The position numbers and the translations under genes are program-made. Positions 34,260-47,189 of a DNA stretch of 64,000 bases are shown here, in pieces. Below the pieces are notes generated by a model. The model did no database searches. It was not told the DNA's origin and saw only the letters and a list, made by a program, of their open reading frames with translations. This DNA is from Rhyacichthys aspro. Lineage: Eukaryota; Chordata; Actinopteri; Gobiiformes; Rhyacichthyidae. How positions within the stretch are numbered: the stretch's first letter is position 1; every line of letters starts with the position of its first letter. The stretch lies in contig CM072152.1 in the NCBI GenBank assembly GCA_036850595.1, positions 2,251,640-2,315,639 of the forward strand, given 5' to 3'.

Positions 34260-34327
34260 AAAAGTTTCTTGGCGGAATCATGAAGACTCCTAGCTTTGTG
34301 CTGACATGCTTCCTCCCACTGAGGCTG
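34260..34327 (+). repeat. Local duplication, copy 2
   Basis: TTCTTGGCGGAATCATGAAG and then CTGACATGCTTCCTCCCACT. It is a diverged direct copy of 33776-33843. No coding potential is shared between the copies. Confidence 0.8.
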
Positions 34328-34837
34328 TAAACTGGTTCGAAGGTCTGTCAGGCAACAAGTGCACTGAATATCAATGAGCTCACGGAGTCCAGTGCAATGA
34401 GAGCCAACCACTGCTGCAGCTGGATGTATATGTACAGTTTTATAACAATCCGTAAAGTGTATTATAAAGAGTCAATTTTGAACCTTTTCAACATTGGAAA
34501 CATTAGATTTGATATGCAGAGGAAAACTGCACATTTTATCTACAATTGCACATATTCATTAGTGAAAAATAACAACCCTGTTTGAAAGTATTATTGTCTC
34601 TAACTCTGATGGCTGTCTCAGGCCTCAGAGGAATGTATTATGCAGACTTGGGCCAATACAGAGGCACAGTGATTTATTCCCTTCCGATAACTGGGCTTAA
34701 TAAACTTGTTAGGCATTTCTGAAGTGATAAAACCTGTGGTAAACATGATAACATACAACCATTGACTTCTGAGTCCTAATTTAGTTAAGATTATTTATGT
34801 AAATGTTTTTTATGTTATTCATCCCAACTGCTTTGGG

Positions 34838-34925
34838 CATGAGGTGGTGACCCTGGACAATCACAAGTTAATTGCTAGGCTGACATTAGAAAAGAGACAA
34901 CCGTTCACACTCACATTAGCTGGGT
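34838..34925 (-). mobile_element. SINE family B fragment
   Basis: Antisense remnant of the 3' half of family B: GGTGGTGACCCTGGACAATC, then TTGCTAGGCTGACATTAGA and then ACAACCGTTCACACTCACAT. This matches the corresponding part of the copy at 36040-36110. Confidence 0.6.
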
Positions 34926-35984
34926 TTGGGAGTATATCTGACTTAATGGTGACCTGCTCTGAGGTTATGAGTGGGCCTGGAACTAACTGTAATCTCGTGA
35001 GATCAAGGCGGACACAGGCAGCCACTTTTGCTCATTACCAACAGCACCTGACAGCATGGACTTCAAAAGCTGAGTTTAAGATGGGACATGGGGCGGTGTA
35101 AGTGTGGGCAGTGACAAGAAACTGTCAGAGGAGTTGGTTTTATTTAGAACAGACCCAACATGTGCAGCTTTTGCACTTCAGGCAAGATGCCGCGTGATCT
35201 CAGTTACACTGGGCTGTGGTCTGACTTAACGGTAGGAACAATTCATTGACCTACACATGCATGATTCCGTGACTTTCTCATTGTAAAACTTCTTAATGTG
35301 ATTTTTCAGTCGCATAGTTGTCATGTTTCATGAAATAATACAACTTAAACATTGTATGTGTAGTCAACAGGGAGTTCCCCATCTGCAAAGTCTAAATGGA
35401 AATTATAGATGTATTATTTTCATTTAGAATTTATGACTGCATATGAAATCACAGCAAAGCCACACATAAAATGGAACATCCAAATTTTCCCAGAATCACA
35501 AAGTATGGTCTCATTAGTTTCTACATTTTCATAGCGTACAGTATATCTCCATTCTTAAGGCCACACTAACTTTTAGGATGTACAACCACAAATGAATTAA
35601 ATGAGACAGCGTCTGCTGCAAACTAACACAGGACTATTAAATCTCAATGCATTTCTCATATATTTAGTTTGTGATGTAAATTTGTGTTGATGTGATAGAT
35701 GAGGTATGAACTATACAAGCAAACTTGGCAATCAACCTAAACTACTGAACATCAATATGGTGGCTACAGAGTCATGTACCTGCTTCTTGAAGTCTATCAT
35801 TGTTTGAAACCTTGTGAATGTGCAGAAAGTCTATATTGAGTTCTTGATTCTAATTTGATAAGAGTAGTGGGATACCATGAAATGTTTTCTCTGTTAGGCC
35901 AAAAATACAACAAAAAAACAAACAAACAAATGACATTGGGAGGTGAACCACTTACTTCTCATTAAAAAAAACTTCTTCTTAGTC
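34926..35984. other. Intergenic DNA, no supported gene
   Basis: AT-rich with no open frame of note, no repeat that I can name and no splice-paired exon candidates. Confidence 0.4.
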
Positions 35985-36337
35985 CCATTTGGGGTTGCGG
36001 GTGGCTGGAGCCTATCCCAGCATCTTTGGGCCTTAGGCAGGGTACACCCTGGACAATGGCCAGTTAGTCGCAGGGCTGACACTTATAGACAAACATTGAC
36101 AGACAACCATCCATTAGGGATACTATAGAGATGCCAATTGACCTGCATGCATGTCTTTGGGTGGTGGGAGGAAGCTGGAGAACCTGGAGAGAACCCACGG
36201 TGACACGGGGAGGACATACTCCTCACAGTAGGACGATGTTTGAGTCTGCCAAATCAGCCAAGGATGTTTGAGTCGGCCGGGATTTGAACTCACAACCTTA
36301 GCAGGAGCGCTAACCACTACTCTGCTGTGCACCCCAC
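35985..36337 (-). mobile_element. SINE family B, near full length
   Basis: Read on the minus strand, a tRNA-like head comes first (GCAGAGTAGTGGTTAGCGCTC and a GTTGTGAGTTCAAATCCC B box). The body has GGAGTATGTCCTCCCCGTGT, TGGGTTCTCTCCAGGTTCTC and CATGCAGGTCAATTGGCATC. It ends with GGTGTACCCTGCCTAAGGCC and TGGGATAGGCTCCAGCCACC. An internal duplicated TTTGAGTCTGCC / TTTGAGTCGGCC segment near 36240-36270 is specific to this copy. Confidence 0.85.
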
Positions 36338-36865
36338 ACACATACACACACATTAATTCAGTGTATCTCTATTAAGCTGAAGTGATAGTTTCTTCAACCA
36401 CCCATTTATAATATTGCCTTATTGCCTCTACATCCCATATCTCAGGGTCATTAATCAGATGAATGTTAAATGCTGTTGCAGTCAGACATTGTGCTCCAAC
36501 CTGAGCTGTGTGAGTGCGGTGCAGATGACCGGGCCTCACATCAATGCTTCAGTGTGTGGGGCATAAAAGGAGCAATGTGCCCCAGAGAGAGGGCCAGTGT
36601 GTGCCCCAGTGCTGTGCAGCTGTAGGGCCCGGGCAGAGGGCCATACCCTCTGCTCCGTGCACTGTCAGTCTGTCTGCTGCATCTCGGAGCTCTTCGCTGC
36701 CAAGACATCTGCTGATGAGGTACAGGCTTAAATTTTAACAGGCGAGAGATACTGTAACACAAGAATCTAGAGTTTAGCAGGACCTTCTACTGGCAATATA
36801 GTTGGTGTAGTAAGCTCATAAAATTGACCTTCATATTTATTAATATTAACAATTTAATAAGCACT

Positions 36866-36962
36866 GGGGGTGCAGCTAAGGTAGAGCATACGCCCAGCAC
36901 ACGGAAGATCCGGGTTCGAGTCTCTGTCAGGTATTTTGCCCAGTGTCATTCCCCAAACAACA
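36866..36962 (+). mobile_element. tRNA-derived SINE (family A, copy 3)
   Basis: The tRNA-like head retains an A-box region (TGCAGCTAAGGTAGAGC at 36871) and an intact B box, GGTTCGAGTCT (36913-36923). TTGCCCAGTGTCATTCCCC, the family A body, follows. The 3' part seems truncated in A-rich sequence. This is a SINE head, not a functional tRNA gene: no cloverleaf acceptor pairing could be drawn. Confidence 0.75.
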
Positions 36963-37104
36963 AAAAACCCAAAACAATTTAACTAGCCCTTTTCATTGTT
37001 GTATTATATAATTATTCTGAAAAAAAAAGTTAATTTTCCCTTTTGTGGAAAAAAGTGGAAACATCTGAATGACAGAAAGAGAGGGTGCTTTCAGTTTTGT
37101 CAGC

Positions 37105-37391
37105 TGAGTGATGATTGGTTGAAGGCTAAAGGTGGAGGGTTGTGATTGGCTGAGAGAGACAGTCAGCTGAGAATGCAGCGTAGCAGGTGAGGTAGGGAGG
37201 AGTCTTCCAGGTTTAATTTCATTGTAAACACCATGGCTCTGCTCTCATTGAACTATGGTCCATGGTCCTCTTGCCTCACAGTTTTCATCCTCTTTGTGCT
37301 CTCTTTGATTGGACATTATGAAAGTCGGACACAGTTACACAGAACCATCGGGAGGCTTCCACAGACAGTTTTGGCAGTTGGACAGTTATGA
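37105..37391 (+). promoter_or_regulatory. CCAAT-rich segment followed by a 52-aa ORF with a hydrophobic N-terminus
   Basis: Two inverted CCAAT boxes (GATTGG at 37113 and 37144) lie 30 bp apart. About 85 bp downstream is an ATG in a strong context (ACCATGG, 37233) that opens a 52-codon frame closing with TGA at 37389-37391. The product would have a 14-residue hydrophobic stretch (CLTVFILFVLSLIG, residues 14-27) followed by a basic tail, like a signal peptide or membrane anchor. I recognise no family. The tidy arrangement may be chance, since a third GATTGG lies within the ORF itself. Confidence 0.25.
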
Positions 37392-39604
37392 GGTGACTGG
37401 ATGAACCACCTGTTCTGTCTATAACCTCCTTTCAGCAGGTCATTTATCCAATCAGAACAATACTATGTTGTTAACATAAGTAAGTAGTAAGTGGTTTGTT
37501 GTCAGAACTAAAACAGTGCCAGCGCTGCCACACCACTGGTCTGTTGTTTGGCTGCAGACAGATGCTACAGCCCATCACAAGCAGAATTCATAGATTTTTC
37601 ATTAAAACATTAAATGGGGACAACCAAAGTAGTCCTGGCCGTACAATTATATCACTCATTGAGTGCCATTAGACCAGCCACTTTGCCATCAATTACATAC
37701 TGACATTTTTTTACATGCAAAAATTCTCTTTCTCTCAGAATGGATTTGTTATCACTGACTGTCATACATATTCAGTGGCTACAGGTGAAGGCAATCTAGA
37801 AGCTGATTACAGAGTCTGATTACTGTACAGGTGTATCTAAACTAAGGCATCATTTTCTTTCTAACAAACTGGTCTTTTATTCTGACCGGACTTGGACACT
37901 TTATCAACATCTAGTTATGTGGATGAACAAAGGTCAAGAACTTATGAATAAGAATTAAACAATTATTTGAAGCAAAGTAAAATAAACCTTGTGTAGCCTG
38001 CTTTGTGTCCATTCTTTATGCTCAGTTGATCCTGTATTTGGTCGTTTAGCTGAAGAATGTACACCTTTACATATTGTCCCACTGTTTGTATATTTTCAGT
38101 GGTAAAGCAAGGACAAAACAATGTGTTCCACTCAGTGGTAAATACACAAAAATAAAATGGAGTCAGGATACATAATGTAACACCAATTCCCCAACCTGCT
38201 CAATCTGTCAGCATAATGTTCTCACAAATGAGACGCAGTAAATGGAGGCAAAACAAACCGCTGTACTATCTGCTCTCTAATCTCTCCCCTTCTCTGCCTC
38301 TATTCAACAAGTCTGAGTCTGACTGTGATTTAAAGGCTATGAATAAACCTCTGGTCTGAGAGTAATTTTCACATTTCTATTCAATGTATGGACTCAGTCT
38401 CTGATACAGAGTGAAAGTTTTATGAGTATAAGCAATGTATGTAATCTGTGAAGAGACACAGACATAGGGTAAGTTCAGGAGGAGACCTTGAAAGAATCTG
38501 TTATATTCTATAGCTTTGTAAATGTCCCAGAGATGACACAATGGTTGGCTCCAGTTTGTTGTAGGTGATGAGCAGATGTAAGGTGCCACAACCTTTTCCT
38601 GTGCAGCTGGAGCGAGCCGCACCACTGCCTGCGATCAGAGAAAATGTCCAGCTACACACACATTGTGAAGAATGACCAGCTTGTTCCTCTGTGACCTTTG
38701 ACCCCACAGTGACAAGATTCAGAAATACAAACAAACAAAGTTTGTCACCAAAAAGAAGTCAAAACAGCTTGCAGTATAGCATTTTTGTTTATTCACAGCA
38801 TTCGCCATTCAAAGTGCAGATCTCACTACTCAATATGGAAGACTACATTCAATAAGGGCAGCTGATCAGTGCTGTGCTTAATACATTGTCCCCCTCTGGC
38901 TCGCTCTCACATTGCTAAAAGCTGACTGAGGCCATAGCCATTATAAAGCACTCTTTCATTTATTAGAAGCTTGGTGTTTATCTGTGCAACAAATAGCAGT
39001 ACAACAGTACAACACTGAGAACAATACTCACACAAACCCTTAAATTCTACTTTTGTTGAGAGAACAAGGCTCATGGCTAAATAAACTAGCTTTTAGCTTA
39101 AATGGGAGGGACTGTTATGGTTGAATGAACAACTGATGAAGTACTTTATTTAGTGGCCTAATGGATTATGTTATGAGAATGCCACACACAAGTACTGTGC
39201 TGTGTCTGGGCCCAACCCCGAAGAAGCAGTGATTCTCTGGAAAACATTTTAATAAAAAAATCAAATTATTAATGTAATTATAAAAAATAGATTGATTTAT
39301 TTAGTTTTTGTTCTTACCTAGTGTCAGATTCCATAGATTGGAATCATGTTGGTCCATGATCCCCCAGACCCTCACTTTTTTTCTACTTCATAGTCTCAGT
39401 ATAGACAGGATTACTCATATTGTTCGAATCTCTCTTCCCCTTTTAAGCATTCCTCATGGAAAGAAGTCAGTCTTCTTATTTATTTGATTTAGTCAACAGT
39501 TATATTTCTGTTATGCGTGTGAAATGATTGTGTACCCAAATGAGTGGTATAATTTACTTGTACTGCAATATTTGTATTTGTTGTTGAACTGGAGTGGCAT
39601 TTAT
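37392..39604. other. Intergenic DNA, no supported gene
   Basis: No recognisable exon or transposon. Minus-strand open frames at 38377-38734 have no domains. Confidence 0.45.
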
Positions 39605-40030
39605 GCTGACAGTGTCAAACCTCAGGCAGTTGCCAGGATGTCAAATTCTCACTTTTCATGAACAAGAAAATAGTCTCTGACCCATGGCCAGTGAGGAAAG
39701 ATGTTCCAGTGGTTATTAAGAGCCAAGTAATTAGACAAGTGTCTTCAGATATACACCTAAAAGTGCATGTTGATAGCTTTTTCACTTGGAAAATACATGT
39801 TGAAAAGTTCTGTAACAAACTGCAACAGACACTGTACTTTTTAAGGCCACTGAGGTTGTACGGGAAATGTAGACCCATTATGTTGAGGTTGTATGACTCA
39901 CACTGGAGAGCATTATTCGTTTTGGAATTAATGTTTGGTTTGGCAACCTGAGGAACAAACTGTCTCAACCCCATGGGCCATTACAGGCTACATATGACAG
40001 GACAGTCCTCAAAAAGGCAAGAAAATTATG
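39605..40030 (+). pseudogene. LINE reverse-transcriptase C-terminal relic
   Basis: A 97-codon open frame (39658-39951) carries segments typical of the thumb and connection part of fish non-LTR retrotransposons: FFTWKIHVEKFCNKLQQTLY, then FLRPLRLYGKCRPIMLRLYD. After a one-frame shift it continues WFGNLRNKLS and VLKKARK. The order agrees with the region after the catalytic YADD in L2/Rex-type LINEs. It lacks the catalytic part and is broken by a frameshift and stops. Confidence 0.7.
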
Positions 40031-41150
40031 ACACACCATCAGCATCCACTTTTCTCAAAATATGACATCTTGCCACATACCTAAATGTAAATAACTGTTT
40101 TGCATTTGTCTCAGCTTCCATTATCCTGTTAAACTCTAAACAATGTTTACACAAGCACTTCTTGCACACTTTTGCTAATTCAAGCACCTTCAGAGCTGCA
40201 ACTTTTCTTATACACATATTTACATTGCACATGTCTTTACTGATGATAGCACTATTCTCTTACCTCTTGAAAAATAATTTGTTGACTCTAATGTGTTAGA
40301 TGGTGTTCATCTTTCAGAGGCTGTGGAGTCTGCAGAATCTTCCTGTGCTGCAGAAAAGGTGGTGTGCTGCTTGAAAAAACAAATGACGAGGAGGAAATGT
40401 CCCGGCCGTCAGATATCAGCAGGACAGAGGTGTGACTGCTGCAGACAGAGAAGAGACAGGATGCCCCACCGCTGCCCTGAAAACATAGTGAATCAATTAG
40501 ACTGACACACTTTATCTTTTTACAACAAACTTTGTGACAGTGAGAGGAAAACAGTTGGGGATGACTGGTTTACATAAACACGTGCTAAAGGGGAGTGTGG
40601 CAGGTTTATTCTATGGTTCTTATACAAAACATGCTTTTATAGGAATTATTATTACTACTGCCTGCTAACCACTCATCAGCATTGTAATGGGCAGTGGCTT
40701 GATTATAGTCTGCAGATTTATTTTCTGGACGGTCAAAAGCTGTAGACTTTGGAACTTTTGGAATCATGGAAAACCCGGGTCTGTTTTCACCATTAATCTT
40801 TTACACAGAAGACATTCTCAGGACTCAGTGTGAATCCATGTCAAGACAAAAATGCATTCATCATGTAATTTAAGACATAGTAACTATTCAGATTATATTA
40901 TACTATTAATTCTGGTAACTGGTTCATCTACTGATATGATATAAAAACACAAAATCTAGTTATTTTTTTCTTTTAGTTTCTGTTCTTACCTGATGTCAAA
41001 GCACCTGGAGAGAAAACTCACACTGACCCAAAGCTCCTGACCACAGGCAAATGTGTAGATCAACTGGAAAGTAGACAGTTTTGCAGCTCAAGTCTGCAGT
41101 CTCTAAAGGTCTGCCTGCTAAATATTGTGATTTGGTGCAATATATTCATA
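40031..41150. other. Intergenic DNA, no supported gene
   Basis: A Cys/Arg-rich 70-codon plus frame at 40293-40505 has no recognisable domain and no regular cysteine spacing. Nothing else is identified. Confidence 0.4.
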
Positions 41151-41365
41151 CCATACAATACAATTTTATTTATGAAGCACTTTAAGAACAGCAACAATGT
41201 AACTTAAGTGCTGTACACATTAAGAACATAACACATTTACAAACTTTAAAACAATAGATATAAGAGACTAAAACACACTGCACCTATCATCACATCTCAC
41301 ACTGAGTCAAATTCCAGTTACAAAGTTGCGCAGCAGCATTCTGGACTAGCTGTAATTGCAACAGA
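41151..41365 (-). mobile_element. L2-like LINE 3'-region fragment
   Basis: CAATTTTATTTATGAAGCACTTT and AAGTGCTGTACACATTAAG are followed by GCGCAGCAGCATTCTGGACTAGCTGTAATTG. These blocks flank each other in a common fish L2-type repeat, whose equivalent is seen antisense in the 55 kb LINE. Decayed; borders are approximate. Confidence 0.45.
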
Positions 41366-41535
41366 GGTAGAGAAGGTTAGCCCTCCTGCCTCACTGCAAG
41401 AAGGTTGTAGTTTAATTTCTACTCCAGAGGGCATTCTATGAGGAGCCTGCATAGATACCCTAGCTTCCTCTCACTGTTCAAAGACGTGAACATGCAGCAG
41501 AATTTAAATAGCAGAAAGTGAGTGAGGTTGAATCG
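41366..41535 (+). mobile_element. SINE family B, decayed copy
   Basis: GGTTAGCCCTCCTGCCTCAC with GCAAGAAGGTTGTAGTTTAA (tRNA-like head), then AGCCTGCATAGATACCC, TTCCTCTCACTGTTCAAAGAC and AACATGCAGCAGAATTTAAA match the family B order with many substitutions. Confidence 0.55.
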
Positions 41536-44500
41536 TGTTCTGTCCATAAACAGAGTGTCCCTAACCCCAATTAGTGCATTGTAAAACCAATTGTTTGTGA
41601 AAAAAACAGGCTTTTTGATGCCATCTACTGTTTATTTTTTTAATGAGAGAGAAGCAGGAGAGGTCCCTAGGCTGCTTTGAGGTTGAGTAGAATCTGAGAC
41701 AGGGACGGCAAAAAGAAAATCAGGCACATAGAGCCCCCCAAAGACCATGTATACCAAATGTATCAAACCCTGTTCATTATCAACCTGCATCTAAAAGTAG
41801 ATTCCTGCAGAATTTCAAACACCTGTCTGAAGAACTTCTGATAGATTATCTTTCATCATCTTTAATTCTGGGATTCTGAATACCAAACATGGTGTTCAAC
41901 CAGGATTTCTGTGGTTTCAGCTGTTTTTATGTCCACACTGCGGCCAGCTTTCTGCCAAGAGGACGTTTTTCTACCTCCAGCAGTGTAACCTGTGAGTTAA
42001 CTACAGCATCATCAAAATTTGTAAAAGAGAGGAGTCACTCTCTGTTGTAGAGAAATAAAGACTTGACATGATGTGAGATTGATCCAGAATGACTTCTGAC
42101 TCCATAAACTGTCAGCCCCACTGTGAAAGTATTTGCCGTTTTATCTGAAGCTGACTCTGTCTCCTGCAATTACAGTTGGCTTTACTGATAAAGATAACAC
42201 ACACTATCTGTCATCCACTTTTCAAACGCTACTTAAACTTAAGTAATGGGTGTTTCTGCATAGCATTTATAAAACATATTCATCATCTCTTTATTCTAAG
42301 GCTTCGGAAGTCATGTAACTGTATCCTGTTACACATACATTTTGTGAAACAGGGACTGCTGCAGGAGTTTGTTTTAAACATATTCTGTGCCTTAAATGGA
42401 GCTAACATTTAGGTAAAGTGATGATAAACCACGTCAGTAATTATATCTAATATCCTGTACTGATTGAAAGTAATCCTCAATTACCATGATACATGTGGGT
42501 TAGGGTTAAGCTTTATGCTGTTTTAAAATATAATGTTGTTTTGATTAAAACAGCGAAACACTATTTTCAAAAAAACATTCACTTGTAGGGTATCTTCTTT
42601 GTTAATACATTCAAGCATAAACAAGAGTATTAAACATAATTAATATGTAAAAAAAAACCCTGAAATTTACAATGTAACAATAGTGAATAGACTATCGTAT
42701 GAAATATTTGATTCCTTTATTCTACATGTGTCAGTAAAAAAAAAAAAACACTCACTATTTAAAATAAACTGCATGAAGTTTGGAGGAATTTGTTTTAGTG
42801 TTGCAATTAAACATTGCGCCTCTATCAACATCACTTAAGTACACACACAACAACTGAGGCCAGGTGTAAATTTTATAGGTTTTGTCACAATTCATACAGA
42901 TTCACTTTTGTGTTTCAGACATATCCACATCTTCTGACCTGTTTCTATTTTTGCATGAATGGATGCGCAGAAAACGAGACACACCTTCACTGAGACCTGG
43001 GCTTGGTTTAGTGATTTCTGACATTCTACATATACTGGGACACACTCAGGTGGGTCTGGACAGGTGTCATGGTAACTGTTAACTGGGAGACGTGATTATG
43101 ACACAAAGGTACAGCACATTTTGAAGAAATCAAGCAGCAAGAAAACTATCCCTGGTGTGTTTGAGAGTGTGTGTGTGTGTGATCAGAATCTGCCGGGTCT
43201 ATTATGAACTTATTTACATTCTCTGTGTTGAATATGAATATGGTAAGTATTCAGCGTGTTTAACACATTTATTTAGCAGTGATGAACGGTGCACAGGTCG
43301 GAATATCTTTGCATGTTGATGAGCTTTGTGTCTCTGCAGAAATCACTAGAACATTCAGAGGCTTCAGTGTCAGTCCAGCTGTGATGTAACTGTAGCTGTG
43401 TTTCTGGGAGAGAGATGGGCTCAGAACAGGGGCTTGTGATTTTTGTATCAATTTCGTGTTTTTACGGACTGTTCTATAGGTTGTGTGCAACAAATGTCAT
43501 ACTCAACTGACTCAGATCCATTAAAGCATTGTACAATCTCTCTCTCTTCTAATGCAAAGATGCTGCACAACTCAGCTCACACAGCAAAAGCTCTGCAGAC
43601 ATTTATGAGAACACAGCAGTGCTCACATACACCATCAGAGCATGGTCAAACAGGTTTATCATGTAGTATTTTGCATTTCCTTCTTCAAAGACCATGCCAA
43701 GACGTAATATCTATCGATTGGTTTGAGAGAGTGTGATTACCCTCCTTCCTCCTGCTGCAGGTTCAACGAGCACCAGAGCACTGAGGTGTGCTAAATTAAT
43801 GATATAAATAATTTAGAATGAAGAAGTGCACTGAAAAATAGATACATTCAATGTTTCATTAATTCTCCGCTGCACACATGCCATCCATTGGTCATGTGCA
43901 AACATTTGAGCAATTCTATTCTGTGATTACTTAATGGGCCAGTCCCTGCCACACAGTTGCAAATCATCAGCAAATTATCACCTGTATAGCTCTGGCTTTT
44001 ACAGTCTTTTTCTCTATAAAAAGTCACTATGATCTTTCGCCCTCTTTGTTGTCATTGTCTCTTTTCATTTTGAAAGCTCAAATTAGGTTGACCTTAAGCC
44101 GGTTACAGACAGTTTTTCTTTTAATCTCTGCACAATGAAGGGTTAAACCAGTTTCTAAATGAGGGATGTAATTATACCAGTAGACAATATAAAGAAAAGC
44201 TTTGCATGTGGCTCAAATTCTACTGTTCATTTTGACAAAGTAATGCCATTAAACCATAGGAGGGCCATAAAGATGAGGATACACCCATGATCTAAAGACC
44301 AACTGAAAGATGTATTACATGTAAAGGGAATGAATCCAAACTGAGCTTAAACTAAAGACAAATGCTCTCTAAACTGTGTGGGTCCTTTTTTTTTATATGG
44401 TGTTAGCTGATCTACAAATGCTTGGGGTTTAACAGGATTATATAAACAGGATATGAATGAGAATTCCATCACAGTACAGAAAAATTGTAATACAAATACA

Positions 44501-45555
44501 GGTACTATAATGAAGAGGGATAACTGCAGGAACACACTTTCTGAAATGACAGATGCTATTGTTTGGGTAAAGTCATGGATGACTCACACTTTTTGTTTTT
44601 CTGTCCTACAGCTTTGATTTTAATCAACATTCTAGAAGTAAATATACATGTCATATTTCAGATATTTACCACCATCTGTGGGCTGTGACATAAACCTTAT
44701 TGTTTACATAATACTTCACATTATACGTCAATCACCTTTCCTGCCGGGCTTCAGAACGTGGTATAAAAGACTTAGCTTTCTGCTGTGTGAATGGTGGAGT
44801 ATAAAACAAGGCTGAAGGAAACAGGATATTGGTGACAGAAATTCCTATAAATATAACAAAAAGGAGCATAAATAGTTTTTCAGTTCTATTTCTCTCTGTT
44901 GTCTCTGACATATGCTTGTTGGACACAGTCAGTGATGTTATTCCTGATTTTTTAGCTTTAACCTTGTCCATCACTTTTCACTTTGTCTGTCTTCTGCCCA
45001 GTCATGTTAGACAACTGATTTTTTTATTGAATGGCTTCACCTGCTTGAAGTCAGAGGTGAACCCTGTTTGTAACTGAGCTACTGTGACAAAGCAATTTCC
45101 CTTGTGGATTAATATAATATTAACTCTAAGTTCCCCTGTATAAGCCCTACGGCACAGAATCTGTACTTGAGCCTGGTGTTATATCTGCTCAGATTATATT
45201 ATTACTGTATCACTGTCATATTTACATCATTAATAAGTCCGTATTGCAGCATTCCCTTTAGAGAGAATGAGCAATCAGTGGTCTGTTATCAGAGACTAAT
45301 TACACCAAGCAGGCATGTCTTTCATGTGGATATGGATGTGGTTCATGTGGTTCATTCATCAGGCACAATGGGTGTTCTGATGGATCCCAGGATGAATTAA
45401 CACCAGTTTTCAGTGTTTTTGTTCAGGGCCCGGGGTGAGTCAGGGCACTGTGTGAGTGGATATTAATCATGTTAACTCTTTATCAAATGATAAGAGAGTA
45501 CATAAGATATAAGATACTACTGATAGACTTTTGCATTTAAAAATGTCATAAAAAC
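41536..45555. other. Intergenic DNA, no supported gene
   Basis: No gene is seen. It contains a short GT run (43168-43180) and a relatively complex segment at 43860-44060 that could be a conserved non-coding element, though this needs alignment. Open frames at 42176, 43443, 44732 and 44829 lack domains. Confidence 0.4.
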
Positions 45556-45765
45556 CTACCAAGACAAGGACATGACGAAGAATTTTAGGGATCAAGACCA
45601 AGTCAAGAACAAGACCAGTGTATGACACACTGGAAAAGATCCCAGAGAAAAGTAATAAAATCCAAATAGTAAAAGTCTAGTATTAGATCAAGTCCAATCT
45701 AATGAAGAACTCAATGTTTTGTGAAGTAGACAAATCCTGAGATCCCAATGTTTAAAACTGAGAAA
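45556..45765 (+). repeat. Dispersed repeat, copy 2 (paralogous to 25.19 kb)
   Basis: ATCAAGACCAAGTCAAGAAC with AAGACCAGTGTATGACACA, then GTCTAGTATTAGATCAAGTC and CAATCTAATGAAGAACTCAA, then AATCCTGAGATCCC. Same order as 25185-25350. Confidence 0.6.
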
Positions 45766-46031
45766 GGACCAAGTAAAAAAAAAATCTCCGAACTAACACA
45801 GGACACCTCAGATAGAGGACTGCAGCTGTGTTGTTTCAATGAGATCCACAGGTGATTGGAAACTTTGTTACGGCTGTCATGTCACTTTGCCCCACTAGAT
45901 GGAGTTGTGAGTTACTCTAGCACTATGGCTCTGACATAACAGAAACTCAGTAATAATACAATAAATAAGAAAAAACACACCAGTGTTTGGCATTTTCTTC
46001 TTGACAGCAAATAATATTAGTTTCTTAGTAA

Positions 46032-46620
46032 GAGACCATTGACTTTAGGAGAAGTCCTCTACAATGTCCTCCACTGACCATCAATAGTGCAGCTGTGGAG
46101 AGGATGAGCAGTTCCTGGGGGATAACATCTCTGATGACCACACACAGCCAACACCACATCACTGGCCATAAAGGCTCAGACACACCTCTACTTCCTCCAC
46201 AAACTGGAGAGAACACAAGACCCAGCCCCATCATGTGCTTCCTTCCACCCACAACAACCTAACCTGCCTGCAGCCCACTCATTACACTTTATTTTATACA
46301 TTCATTATCTGTACATTTACAATTTATTGTTAACTGTTTTTACACTTTACTGTGTCCATTTGCACAACTGTTACAACTGCTGCTGACTGAGTATACATAC
46401 TACTGTTCTGTTTCACTGCTGCTGCTCAACACTGCTGCTGTTCCTTGCACTGCCATCACTTTTTTGTACAGGGGTTTGATTTATATAATTTCCAATAGAG
46501 TGACTATTCTATTAGTTTTTATTTCATGTCCTCCAACACTGTGGTGAGAAAGAAACATTGTAATTCCTCTGTATGTCCTCTACATATAGTGAAATTCACA
46601 ATAAAAATGTTTGCCACCTA
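46032..46620 (+). mobile_element. LINE 3' end (Rex/L2-type), internally deleted
   Basis: The first 100 bp translate to DFRRSPLQCPPLTINSAAVE, a reverse-transcriptase C-terminal segment of fish LINEs, with frame breaks after it. TACTTCCTCCACAAACTGGAG and a long T/C-rich 3' UTR follow (TTTATTTTATACATTCATTATC, GTACATTTACAATTTATTG, TGCACTGCCATCAC), ending in CACTGTGGTGAGAAAGAAAC and a CAATAAAAATG tail near 46600. The central part of the ORF is deleted. Dead copy. Confidence 0.65.
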
Positions 46621-47189
46621 CTAATAGGTTTTGTGTTGTACAAAGAACGTCAAAAAAACAAACAAACAAAAAAAAAAGGTGCATGTGCAGAACAAAGTGA
46701 TGTTTCAGATATTCACATAATTGATGATACTGATGCAAGCATATTTGTCAAAAACAAAAAAGTATTGGATAATAAGATGGTGTAAAACATTGTTCTTTTA
46801 TTACTAAGTCATTTTAAAAATCCTTTGAGTTAAGTTGATGCCTGTTGACAATGGGGAAATGACAAGGGGAGGAGGAGATGAGTAGGATGGTACAGGTAAA
46901 AGTGTACTATACTACCTTGGGAACCCCTTGGCTACTGCAGTCTGGTGATGAATCCTAAATGAAACTGAGAAGCAAAGAAGAAAAACCTAACAGATAATTC
47001 GAGAAAGAACGCTAATCGTTGTTCTTTAAAAAAAAAACAACTTTTTCCCCTTGTAGTACACACGTATCCGTCCAGCCTCCTGCACCACTATACACAAGGA
47101 TTTACTCCACTCTTAATTTTAATCCATGCCCAACAAACAATGAATTTTTTATTTGGAAAAATGATTGTGACACAATTGTATGATATTTC
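46621..47189. other. Intergenic DNA, no supported gene
   Basis: Oligo-A runs at 46650-46678 and 47028-47038. No exon or named element is seen. Confidence 0.4.

Noticed and set aside
36866..36930. tRNA gene with intact B box
   Set aside because: The A/B-box spacing fits a tRNA, but the sequence continues into the body of SINE family A and no acceptor-stem pairing can be formed.
40293..40505. Cysteine-rich 70-codon frame as a possible secreted peptide
   Set aside because: No signal peptide, irregular cysteine spacing and no ATG start.
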